DNA of 24,896 bases from a virus. Where the stretch lies: positions 1-24,896 of IMG/VR virus record IMGVR_UViG_3300021076_000067. The stretch is one strand, 5' to 3'. The position numbers and the translations under genes are program-made. Of the stretch, positions 1 through 6,430 are shown piece by piece (the stretch's first letter is position 1; each line of letters starts with the position of its first letter). Under the pieces are notes generated by a model. The model was not told where the DNA came from and searched no databases. It saw only the letters and a program-made list of their open reading frames with translations.

Positions 1-200
1 TTGCTTGTTGGGCATAAGTCGGAATCGGTATGATTTGAACATAAATGTATTTATGCCTTTACTTGCTAACTTATTTACTACTGTATATAGTATATAAAGG
101 TTTGTGACCTTCGATTAAGAAATTTTGCCGAATGCATTCTTTAAAATCTATGCTACAGTAAAAATGAAATTATAGCAAATATCATTAAGAATAATTTCAT

Positions 201-524
201 TTATTCTTCGCGTTTAGTAAACCAAACTGTTTGTTCCGGTGTCATTACCATACCCGATTGCTGAAAGGTTTCGTCTAGCAATCTCAACATTAATTTCTCG
301 GCGCGATCTTTAATTTCCTCATTAGTTGATGGAAATCGTGGATAATTTACTAATCCAACTACATAGCCACTTTCTTCACCGCCAGTATAAATAAATGTTG
401 TAGGCTCAATGGTAACGCATAAACCCTTCTGCAAGCATTCATTTCTAATTATTTGTTTTGCAATCTCTATTGGCCCACTCATATATATTCGGCACCAATA
501 AGTATTTTCTATTTTACTAATCAT
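201..524 (-). CDS. Conserved phage-type hypothetical protein, 107 aa
   Basis: I chose the ATG at 524 (M-I-S-K-I-E); an upstream TTG at 620 would lengthen the product to 139 aa but runs into tRNA-like sequence. The soluble product has a YWCRIYMSG start, a central FIYTGGEESGY motif and a VNYPRFP motif. From memory this resembles a small family of unknown function found in phages and bacteria; I cannot assign a role. There are no membrane segments. It is the last gene of the leftward small-gene/tRNA block. It has no in-frame CGG codon. Confidence 0.7.
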   Translation of the reverse strand: MISKIENTYWCRIYMSGPIEIAKQIIRNECLQKGLCVTIEPTTFIYTGGEESGYVVGLVNYPRFPSTNEEIKDRAEKLMLRLLDETFQQSGMVMTPEQTVWFTKREE

Positions 525-624
525 TTTTCTTGTTATTGTTATTGTGAACGGAATGTTGCTTTTAAGTTTACAAGTCTTAGGCTGTGATTGCTGTAAACAT
601 TCCTTAAAAACGGAATACAATTTT

Positions 625-708
625 TATATTAGTGCTCTACCACTGAGCTACCACAAATCATTTCTGAATTGGCAGGCAGGATTCGAACCTGCGACCTATA
701 ATTTTAAA
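625..708 (-). tRNA. Possible circularly permuted or wrecked tRNA gene
   Basis: On the minus strand a complete T-arm (GCAGG, TTCGAAT, CCTGC) and a 3' acceptor strand (CTGCCAA) come first, at about 693-668. They are followed, not preceded, by a canonical D-arm (GCTC, AGTGGTA, GAGC; 648-634) with a 5' acceptor strand TTTGTGG. The two acceptor strands pair at six of seven positions (two are G-U), and CTAAT (628-632) pairs with ATTAT (698-702) at four of five, as an anticodon stem would. That is the order of a permuted tRNA gene. It could equally be the remains of two tRNA genes. The anticodon is not assigned. Confidence 0.35.
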
Positions 709-718
709 TATGCTGTAA

Positions 719-1135
719 TTATTCCGTAGAAGAGAATTCTTTTGCTACAATACTGGCGTCTTTTCCGTCATACTGTCCTGTATAATTTTCTTTTAAATAC
801 TTCATAATTTGTCCTAAATTATTTATATTTAATTTATTTATTATACTGCGTAAATCAGCAATTGTCAATTGTACCGGCAAATACACCTGTAAAATTAAAT
901 TTTCAGCTTGTAATCTACTTTTAGTAAATTCATCATTGACTAATTTTATCGTTTCGTCGTTATTCAATATAAATTTCTTGCAAGATTGAATTACTAACTC
1001 ATCGTTTATGACAACATTTCTTTTTGACTGATTTTCTAATTCACCAAATAATACTGTCAAAATACTACTAGCCACTTCATTCTTTTGCTTTTTAGCATTA
1101 ATTCTATCGGTCTTAATCTTTTCAAATAATGTCAT
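719..1135 (-). CDS. YqeY/GatB-like protein
   Basis: The 138 aa product follows the YqeY family pattern: a basic N-terminal helix (LFEKIKTDRINAKK), an SILTVLFGELENQ segment, a helical middle and the characteristic YLPVQL motif near residue 81, then a C-terminal part (NLGQIMKYLKENYTGQYDGKDASIVAKEF) like the GKVMGxL...GKADGxxVSxxV tail of the family. YqeY proteins resemble the tRNA-binding tail of GatB and are thought to touch tRNA metabolism, but their role is not settled. The gene sits among tRNA genes. The first 26 bp of its coding region, with its leader, are duplicated at 1542-1589. Confidence 0.8.
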   Translation of the reverse strand: MTLFEKIKTDRINAKKQKNEVASSILTVLFGELENQSKRNVVINDELVIQSCKKFILNNDETIKLVNDEFTKSRLQAENLILQVYLPVQLTIADLRSIINKLNINNLGQIMKYLKENYTGQYDGKDASIVAKEFSSTE

Positions 1136-1157
1136 AATTTTCTCAATGATGTTAAAA
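1110..1157. repeat. 48-bp direct repeat, copy 1 (partner at 1542-1589)
   Basis: This 48-bp segment is identical to 1542-1589. On the minus strand it lies directly after the CCA end of the tRNA-like element at 1159-1248 and covers the leader and first codons of the YqeY-like gene. Confidence 0.95.
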
Positions 1158-1158
1158 T

Positions 1159-1248
1159 TGGCGCTCCAGCAAAGTATCGAACTCTACGACTAACCACCTA
1201 CCTATTTATAGTCGATAATTTTGGAGATTATTGGCAGGAGACTGGAGC
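1159..1248 (-). tRNA. tRNA-like gene with aberrant D/anticodon domain
   Basis: The acceptor stem is perfect (GCTCCAG with CTGGAGC). It is followed by G and an encoded CCA, and there is a T-arm with loop TTCGATA and stem TAGAG/CTTTG. The 5' part has no recognisable D-arm. A loop CTATAAA could present anticodon ATA on a stem with one mismatch, and CGACTA/TAGTCG could pair around a 16-nt loop instead. It may be a decayed tRNA-Tyr-like gene or a non-standard tRNA; the identity is unassigned. Confidence 0.45.
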
Positions 1249-1296
1249 ATAAGTTAAAGTTAGGTGGTATACATAACTACCTAACTTTTAAAGTTG

Positions 1297-1518
1297 TCAA
1301 AAAGTTGCAGGAGGAACTACAAAGAAGTGTAGTATTTCTTCATCCAAGCGTATAGCTTCACCATCACATATATATCTATCTGGTGTCCCATCTCTTTGTT
1401 CAACGTAAAGAGGATAATTTAGGCTTGTATTTGCCATCTTTTTAATATCACCACCAATTAGTGCTGTTTCAGTTGTATAATATGCACGACCATCTACAAA
1501 GAATTTATTCTGTTTCAT
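1297..1518 (-). CDS. Ubiquitin-like beta-grasp protein (multiubiquitin-type domain)
   Basis: The 73 aa product is a single small domain: an N-terminal strand KFFVDGRAYYT, a central helix with the GGDIKKMAN pattern, then PLYVEQRDGTPDRYICDGEAIRLDE and a C-terminal HFFVVPPATF. This matches, from memory, the bacterial multi-ubiquitin domain (a strand, an 'I-x-G-x-x-I-K-x-L-A' helix, an 'LY-E' strand, a 'D-x-E-x-V-D-L' turn and a terminal 'HFFTVPP'). Bacterial versions are often tandem and linked to E1/E2/JAB-like genes; here there is one copy and no such partner nearby. There is no C-terminal Gly-Gly. The start ATG (M-K-Q-N-K) follows a weak AGGAACT ribosome site. Family-level confidence is moderate and the phage role is unknown. 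Confidence 0.6.
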   Translation of the reverse strand: MKQNKFFVDGRAYYTTETALIGGDIKKMANTSLNYPLYVEQRDGTPDRYICDGEAIRLDEEILHFFVVPPATF

Positions 1519-1541
1519 TTTTTAGTTCCTAAAATAAGGGT

Positions 1542-1589
1542 GTCTTAATCTTTTCAAATAATGTCATAATTTTCTCAATGATGTTAAAA
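1542..1589. repeat. 48-bp direct repeat, copy 2, carrying a YqeY start fragment
   Basis: This segment is identical to 1110-1157. Here the YqeY start (M-T-L-F-E-K-I-K-T) soon reaches a stop, leaving a fossil mini-ORF ahead of the ubiquitin-like gene. On the minus strand it begins 1 nt after the CCA of tRNA-Thr, which suggests duplication by recombination near tRNA 3' ends. Confidence 0.95.
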
Positions 1590-1590
1590 A

Positions 1591-1666
1591 TGGTGCCTCT
1601 TCGCAGAATCGAACTGCAATCTCCTGATTACAAAACAGGAATAATTAACCATTATACTAAAGAGGC
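1591..1666 (-). tRNA. tRNA-Thr(TGT)
   Basis: The 76-nt cloverleaf has acceptor GCCTCTT/AAGAGGC, discriminator A and encoded CCA. The anticodon loop TTTGTAA gives TGT on stem CCTGT/TCAGG (closing T-T pair). The T-arm is TGCAG-TTCGATT-CTGCG. It would read ACA. Confidence 0.93.
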
Positions 1667-1675
1667 TTTAAATCT

Positions 1676-1852
1676 TCACTGGCAGCTTGTTCGTATATAA
1701 TCTATTTCTTTTCTTAGATTTTCTATTTCTATAGCTGCTTCGTCTAATAGATCTGATAATCTATCAGGTTGTCCTTCCTGCACACTCTTACGTGTCGGAA
1801 TCTGGCGGCGAATTTCTGCACGTTTTCTTAATCTAAATATAATATCATCCAT
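1676..1852 (-). CDS. Small coiled-coil hypothetical protein, 58 aa
   Basis: The ATG at 1852 (M-D-D-I-I-F) is preceded by GAGAAAAAG. An upstream in-frame codon would start inside the tRNA-Arg gene, so I prefer this start. The product is charged and helical (RLRKRAEIRR near residue 6; LLDEAAIEIENLRKEIDYI at the C-terminus), like many very small phage proteins with a terminal leucine-rich helix. No function can be assigned. It lies between tRNA-Thr and tRNA-Arg. Confidence 0.6.
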   Translation of the reverse strand: MDDIIFRLRKRAEIRRQIPTRKSVQEGQPDRLSDLLDEAAIEIENLRKEIDYIRTSCQ

Positions 1853-1865
1853 CTTTTTCTCATTA

Positions 1866-1945
1866 TGGTGCGGCTGGCAGGAGTCGAACCTGCGTGTGTC
1901 CATTTACTCTTTCGATACGTTCGTAGCGTAAGGAGATACAGCCGC
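1866..1945 (-). tRNA. tRNA-Arg(ACG), apparently lacking a D-arm
   Basis: The acceptor is perfect (GCGGCTG/CAGCCGC) with A and an encoded CCA. The T-arm is GCAGG-TTCGACT-CCTGC. A typical Arg anticodon loop CTACGAA sits on stem TTACG/CGTAT (four pairs). Only seven bases (TATCTCC) join the acceptor to the anticodon stem, so there is no room for a D-arm, and about 21 nt separate the anticodon stem from the T-stem. With inosine at position 34, ACG reads CGT, CGC and CGA but not CGG, which fits the absence of ordinary CGG codons here. Confidence 0.65.
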
Positions 1946-1981
1946 ATTACTTTACAAGTATATACTATTTATTGTAAATTG

Positions 1982-3579
1982 TCAATGATTGACTTGATCG
2001 GAATACCAGTATGTTCCATCAGAAAACGCAAGTTTAATTCCACCGAGTTAAACTTCTATAAACAGAATTAATAGTTTTTCCATTGAGTTTATTTATATCC
2101 TTCATTGCGTGATATTTGAACCAACCACAAGTAGGTCTACCAAGGTATATCGAATCCATTGAATAGCCATACGATCCTATTAATCCAAGTAATGCGTGAG
2201 TGGCATACACCCTTTTTATTTGAATTCCCTGAACCCAATCACTCGTTGTTGTCTGAAATATACTATTGGTTACAAAAAATCCCCATTCGGATGCAATGAC
2301 TGGTTTAGCGACGCCACCTATTGTAATCATAGTATGTTTCATATCATTAATAGGAAATTCAACTGGACTAGAACTTGCACCTATCATAACAGATGCCTTT
2401 TCTAATAAATCATATGGGTGAATCGTCATTATATCTAATAACTGATATCCACTGTAATTGTGCCCGGATAAAGTTTCTGTTGCTAATAAAAAATTACTAA
2501 ACATCAAATACTGCCCTGTGCCATATGTCATAGGATAATTAGTGAATCCGCAGCCGCATATCTTAATTAATGGATCTATTGCTTTTGCGGTAGAACTGAT
2601 AATATAAGCTATATCAACCAATTGCGCGGCAGTGCCTATCCAGTAATACCCTGATGCATTAGCAATTGGAACACCATTAGCTCCGAATGTAGGTTCATTC
2701 CATACTTCGATATAATCAATTAATCTAGTCCCGGATGGAAAATTTGTTCCAGTCACTGGATTTATTAATAAATCTGCGTTGACATTATATCTGTTCATTA
2801 ATGCTGTTACGAAACCTTGTAATCCAACATTAGATGTTCCCATTGTAAGACCCAATGAATTCAATGGCGATGATCCACCGGCATAATTATTATATGGTGG
2901 ATCAGTTAAAGTAGGATACTGAGCATAGGCATTTGGTGTTCCATATAATGTAAATAGAACAGTTCTCCCCATTCCCTTATTATACAAAATACATTGATCC
3001 GGTCCAGACCAATCATAATTACCAGAGCCATCTGCTGGATCAATACCATACCATTTAGTTTTATATTGATATGCATTAGTTAAGTCTGGACGATCACCTC
3101 CAGGATATCCATAACTAAAACTACCCAGGTAATCGTGAGTTCTAACTGAAGACAATGAAGTAGGACAACCAGGTATATTCGGGCCACCCGTGGTCACTAC
3201 TGTAATAGTTGGAGGAACTGATTGATAATTACCATTGTCAGTGAGAACTACTCCAGTTAATGCACCGGTAGAATTATTTATTATTGGACCGGCAAGCACC
3301 TTGGGTAGTTAAATAATCACCGCCTGAAAATACCAACGCACAATTTTGAGAATTAGTTGATTGATAATACCCATTCCCACCTCTTGTCACTGTTATATTT
3401 AATGTCTTATTGGGATTTAATGTCGCTGAAACTAATGCTGGGATAGTCGTGGCAGATCCAGTTCCAATACTATTATTATGAAACCCGGTAAAATTACTCG
3501 GAACTGTCACTGGACCCACAAATGAATTATCTATGTGATACGCACTAGTTCCATTGACATTGCCAACATAACTTGTCAT
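1982..3579 (-). CDS. Virion-associated glycosidase (clan GH-A-like), with two CGGT frameshift sites
   Basis: Read with +1 shifts at CGGT 3288-3291 (residue 97) and 2042-2045 (residue 512), this is one 531 aa protein ending LAFSDGTYWYSD...NH and TGA at 1982. Conventionally it would be cut into 101 aa and a piece ending at 2034. The first ~115 residues look like a virion attachment domain (TGFHNNSIGTGSATTIP, VTRGGNGYY). The rest resembles a TIM-barrel glycosidase: VWNEP puts the likely acid/base glutamate near residue 295, and VIASEWG the likely nucleophile near residue 431; an IHPY segment lies between. Both motifs are typical of clan GH-A; the exact family is not assigned. It probably cleaves a host surface glycan. 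It starts three bases beyond the stop of the previous gene, hence one transcript. Confidence 0.75.
2042..2045 (-). other. CGGT +1 frameshift / quadruplet Gly site
   Basis: The codons are ACT-CGGT-GGA. Read as triplets the protein ends after L-T-R-W-N. Skipping C gives L-T-G-G-I-K-L-A-F-S-D-G-T-Y-W, a typical fibre C-terminus. Confidence 0.7.
3288..3291 (-). other. CGGT +1 frameshift / quadruplet Gly site
   Basis: The codons are TGC-CGGT-CCA. Triplet reading stops four codons later; skipping C joins the N-terminal domain to the 421-codon frame. Confidence 0.8.
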
Positions 3580-3581
3580 TA

Positions 3582-5089
3582 TTATAATCCGTTAATTAGA
3601 GCGAATTTTAAATTCACCATTAAATCTACTATACTTGTAGAAGTCATTCCAGTTAAAGTAATTAATAACATATATCCATTATTTATATCCATGGCCTTAA
3701 CAGTATTTGAATCATAGTTTAAAGTATCTCCATCCGAATACGTTGGGCTCGATAATGATGGACAAAATACCTGACTATTCCTAAATACTGATTCAGTGCC
3801 AGCGGGTGTCGGCTGTGAAGTCCATAAACTAAGAGCTGTTCCACCTTGAGAAGTAGTAGGAAACGCAAATCCATCTGTGTTCAAATGACTTACTCCAGAT
3901 ATTGATGTAGCTGTTCCACCGGAAATCGGCGCACTTCCTGAATTATAATACCTAGATAATTTATATGTTATTAATGCAGGACTGGCACCAGTGCTATATC
4001 CCTTCATATCTATTTCATGAAGTCTCATATGTCCATTAGTTACATAAACACTCAATAAATAATAAGGAAAGGTTATTGATCCGCTATTTATTGATACCAC
4101 TGTGCTATAGGATGATGTTTGTCGAATACCTTCTATAAAAAATGGCTGCGAATTATCAACTGTGGTCGATGCACCATTTACTCGAAGAGTTCCTGTGCAA
4201 GAAGAGCTATATGAATAACATTGCACCTTAATAGATGCATATGCTGAACAATCAAATTTATATATCATTGTCGGATCACTTATGATAGTTCCTCGATCGC
4301 CATTCCAATATTGAAATCCTGCGTATGTTGGTATTACCCAAAGAGGCCCTAACCAAGTTACGCCATCAATTGAACCATATACTTGACAAATACTATTTGC
4401 TGATGAGGTCATTTGAACTAACGCTGTGGAAGCCCCATTTGTGTTCAATGTGACATTCTGCGCACTTGCTGTGAAATTAAAAGTAGTGCTTGTATCAACT
4501 GGACCAGTTATACCTGAAACATTCATAGTTGTGCCATTCACCAATGCTACACCAGAATTTAATGTTGAATTAATGGTGGTTAAACTTGAATCAAGTGCTG
4601 CGCCTGTTGGTAACGCTGAAGATGAAACACTTACTGAACCGGATATACTTTGATTATATCGCTGAATATTACTTGGTGCTGGTGCGGCAATTACAGTTTG
4701 CGGAATTGAATTAATCCAGCACGATGACAAAATTGTAGTTGTAGTTGAATTTAATAAAACTACGCTAATCAATGTATCATTAGTGGAATATCCTGTGCCT
4801 GATGCGGTTGCGACATAAGGAGTTTCTATAATTTGAACTGTTTTATTTGTCGCGGCCGGTAATACTGATCCAGTTGGTGTGCCTGGTGAGCCTGTTGATA
4901 AACTTATATAGGCTACAGTAGGAGTGGTTGCAGGAGGAACTAATGTTAAAACTGCATACCAGTAATTACCAGAGGCATCGACTACTAAAGAATCAGTAAT
5001 TGACGATGAGCTACCGGCCGACCTCCTCCGCCACTCACTCTTAATGTTACATTTCCGTCATTTTCATATAAAGCATTGTAAAGTTGCAT
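3582..5089 (-). CDS. Tail-fibre-like structural protein with tandem CGGC-CGGT
   Basis: The gene starts at ATG 5089 (M-Q-L-Y-N-A-L-Y-E-N-D-G-N-V) and gives 501 aa when two adjacent quadruplets, CGGC (5017-5020) and CGGT (5013-5016), are each read as Gly (residues 24-25, within GGG-GG-SSSS). Without both shifts the frame is lost. The product is rich in Ser, Thr, Gly and Asn, with no membrane segment. It carries typical phage virion phrases (SGSVSVSSSALPTGAALDSSL, ALVNGTTMNVSG) and beta-rich segments near CQVYGSIDGVTWLGP. GATAAATA at 5119-5126 lies 30 nt upstream. It is cotranscribed with the glycosidase gene that follows. Confidence 0.8.
5013..5020 (-). other. Tandem CGGC-CGGT frameshift / quadruplet Gly pair
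   Basis: The codons are GGT-CGGC-CGGT-AGC. After the first +1 shift the very next codon is again CGG followed by T. Both must be read as four bases to reach the 3582-5012 frame (S-S-S-S-I-T-D-S). Confidence 0.85.
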
Positions 5090-5118
5090 GATAATCCCCA
5101 ATAATCCCCATTAATAAT

Positions 5119-5126
5119 TATTTATC
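5119..5126 (-). promoter_or_regulatory. Late-promoter-like GATAAATA
   Basis: An exact GATAAATA lies 30 nt upstream of the ATG at 5089. It is one of seven copies before late-type genes and resembles the T4 late promoter TATAAATA. Confidence 0.55.
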
Positions 5127-5150
5127 AATATTATTGGATTTTTATGCCTA

Positions 5151-5234
5151 TGGTGCGGATAACAGGACTTGAACCTGCACGCCTTTCGGCACCAGTTTCT
5201 AAAACTGGAATGGCTACCATTACATCATATCCGC
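5151..5234 (-). tRNA. tRNA-Leu(TAG)
   Basis: Acceptor GCGGATA/TATCCGC, A, encoded CCA. Anticodon stem CCAGT/ACTGG with loop TTTAGAA (TAG). A class II variable arm (GCC-GAAA-GGC) is typical of Leu. T-arm GCAGG-TTCAAGT-CCTGT. Confidence 0.95.
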
Positions 5235-5238
5235 AATA

Positions 5239-5324
5239 TGGTGGAGCAGGAAAGAATCGAACTTTCATAGCATTGAGCGACTGCTTTACAGGCAGTTGAT
5301 TTAACCACGTTTACCATCTACTCC
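5239..5324 (-). tRNA. tRNA-Tyr(GTA)
   Basis: Acceptor GGAGTAG/CTGCTCC, A, encoded CCA. Anticodon stem ACTGC/GCAGT with loop CTGTAAA (GTA). Long variable arm as in bacterial Tyr. T-arm GAAAG-TTCGATT-CTTTC. Confidence 0.95.
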
Positions 5325-5332
5325 ATTAAAAC

Positions 5333-5410
5333 TGGACGCCATTCTGTGATTCGAACACAGGATTTTATCGTTTTGCAGACGACTCCGTTAGGCCTCTCCG
5401 GCAAATGGCG
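5333..5410 (-). tRNA. tRNA-Cys(GCA)
   Basis: Acceptor CGCCATT/AATGGCG, discriminator T, encoded CCA. Anticodon loop CTGCAAA (GCA) on stem GTCGT/ACGAT. T-arm CTGTG-TTCGAAT-CACAG. The D-stem is short (CCG/CGG). Confidence 0.9.
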
Positions 5411-5568
5411 ATTGAATGTTAAATCATCTCATTGAATTTGATACTATAGTTAACATTTTTATTCTATTCAATCTAATGTATAGTAGAATAAAATGTATAT
5501 TCGGCCTTAGAATTCATATGGGTAATATCGCCTAATATATTAAATGAATTCTTATCCTTCACAAATTC

Positions 5569-5673
5569 TTTGAGATGATTTATTGGAGCGAACAGGACTT
5601 GAACCTGCAACCTCGACATTAAAAGTGTCTTGCTTCTACCAATTGAGCTATCGCTCCAATAAATCATCTCAAA
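5569..5673 (-). repeat. 23-bp inverted repeat enclosing tRNA-Lys
   Basis: 5569-5591 is the exact reverse complement of 5651-5673. The acceptor stem is thus extended by 16 bp of flank on each side (tttgagatgatttatt and its complement). The precursor would be one uninterrupted helix above the tRNA. Confidence 0.9.
5584..5657 (-). tRNA. tRNA-Lys(TTT)
   Basis: Acceptor GGAGCGA/TCGCTCC, discriminator A, no encoded CCA (ATA follows). Anticodon loop CTTTTAA (TTT) on stem AGACA/TGTCG. T-arm GCAGG-TTCAAGT-CCTGT. Most other tRNAs here encode CCA. Confidence 0.9.
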
Positions 5674-5678
5674 ATCAA

Positions 5679-5771
5679 TGGTCAAGGTAGCACGATTCGA
5701 ACGTGCGGAGCGACATAAAGTCTAACCACGTCCCAAACGTGGCGGAATCAACCTGGCTATCCGATACCTTG
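5679..5771 (-). tRNA. tRNA-Pro(TGG) with long variable arm
   Basis: The acceptor CAAGGTA/TACCTTG begins with C1-G72, typical of tRNA-Pro; A and CCA are encoded. Anticodon stem CCACG/CGTGG with loop TTTGGGA (TGG). The variable region is about 19 nt with a small GAC/GTC hairpin, unusual for Pro. T-arm GCACG-TTCGAAT-CGTGC. Confidence 0.88.
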
Positions 5772-5922
5772 ATTTAAAACTAAACAGAATGTATCTTGAC
5801 TCTTTACAATAAGACTTTTTTAAATTGCTGTAAACATTCTTTAAAATTGAATTTATTCCTTTAAATCACCTCTGCCGCCTCATGAGCGCAGCGAATTAAT
5901 TCTAATACAATGTGTGAATCTT

Positions 5923-6014
5923 TGGCGGAAATAGTAAGATTCGAACTTACGGAGCTACTAGCATAACTCGACAGATTAGCAATCTGCTGCCTTAAGCCAC
6001 TCGGCCATATTTCC
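5923..6014 (-). tRNA. tRNA-Ser(GCT)
   Basis: Acceptor GGAAATA/TATTTCC, G, encoded CCA. Anticodon stem GCAGA/TCTGT with loop TTGCTAA (GCT). D-arm GGCCGAGTGG and a class II variable arm are typical of Ser. T-arm GTAAG-TTCGAAT-CTTAC. Confidence 0.95.
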
Positions 6015-6023
6015 TAAATACCA

Positions 6024-6102
6024 TGGTGGAGAATATCGGAATCAAACCGATCTGATGACCGCATTGCAGGTGCGGTGACCACTTCATGCAGTCCCATCCC
6101 CC
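6024..6102 (-). tRNA. tRNA-Ala(TGC)
   Basis: Acceptor GGGGGAT/ATTCTCC (two G-U), A, encoded CCA. Anticodon stem CCGCA/TGCGG with loop CCTGCAA (TGC). T-arm ATCGG-TTTGATT-CCGAT. It begins 2 nt downstream (minus strand) of the small ORF at 6105-6281. Confidence 0.9.
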
Positions 6103-6104
6103 AT

Positions 6105-6281
6105 TTAAATCTGCTCTACTACTGCTACTTCGATATTCGAAATTAGATAAGGACATTCATCTTTCCAGATTTCTGGACGATCCTCCAGATCCGGAATTAC
6201 ACTTTCGAACTCATAACTTTTGAATAGTTCATGAGTTAATCCTGAAATTCTATAACTATACCATTTATTCTTTTCTGTCAT
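6105..6281 (-). CDS. Small hypothetical protein, 58 aa
   Basis: ATG 6281 is preceded by AAGGAAGAAAAAG, a good ribosome site. The product begins M-T-E-K-N-K-W-Y-S-Y-R-I-S-G, is acidic in the middle (VIPDLEDRPEIWKDE) and ends A-V-V-E-Q-I. It is soluble and unrecognised. It fills the gap between the interrupted tRNA-like gene and tRNA-Ala, and its codon use matches its neighbours (AGA and CGT for Arg). Confidence 0.65.
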   Translation of the reverse strand: MTEKNKWYSYRISGLTHELFKSYEFESVIPDLEDRPEIWKDECPYLISNIEVAVVEQI

Positions 6282-6308
6282 TCTTTTTCTTCCTTAACTT
6301 AAAATGGG

Positions 6309-6420
6309 TAGTGCCCGCAGGACTCGAACCTGCATTGCGACCTTAGATGGGTATATTGAATGCTGTATGTATCCTTTACAGGATCACTTTTTCGCGTTCT
6401 ACCAGTTAAACTAGGGCACT
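6309..6420 (-). tRNA. tRNA-like gene with an insertion in the anticodon domain
   Basis: The acceptor is perfect (AGTGCCC/GGGCACT) with discriminator A; the 3' end reads ACCCA, not exactly CCA. The D-arm (GTTT-AACTGGTA-GAAC) and T-arm (GCAGG-TTCGAGT-CCTGC) are standard. Between them are about 66 nt where some 27 are expected. GCGA and TCGC could form an outer anticodon stem around about 50 nt that itself holds a CTGTA/TACAG or ATCC/GGAT hairpin. It may be an intron-bearing, inserted or degenerate tRNA; the anticodon is not assignable. Confidence 0.5.
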
Positions 6421-6430
6421 ATTTCGTAAT

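Noticed and set aside
12-118. A tRNA-like element at the left edge
   Set aside because: There is a T-loop-like GTTCAAATC and some acceptor pairing (AATCG/CGATT), plus a GGCATAA/TTATGCC inverted repeat, but no coherent cloverleaf. I see no gene in 1-200.
5473-5685. A 70-codon frame on the minus strand
   Set aside because: Its first half is the tRNA-Lys gene. At most a 29-codon remnant with a GTG start lies downstream, without good support.
5772-5922. A gene fragment sharing GAATGTTTACAGCAAT with the region near 590-610
   Set aside because: The 16-base match is real, but the frames around it are short and broken; no coding region can be supported.
5151-6420. A decoder tRNA with anticodon GCCG inside the tRNA cluster
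   Set aside because: I checked the anticodon loops of the recognisable tRNAs: all have seven bases and none carries GCCG. GCCG strings occur only in D-arms or variable arms. The decoder, if a tRNA, is not evident in this window.
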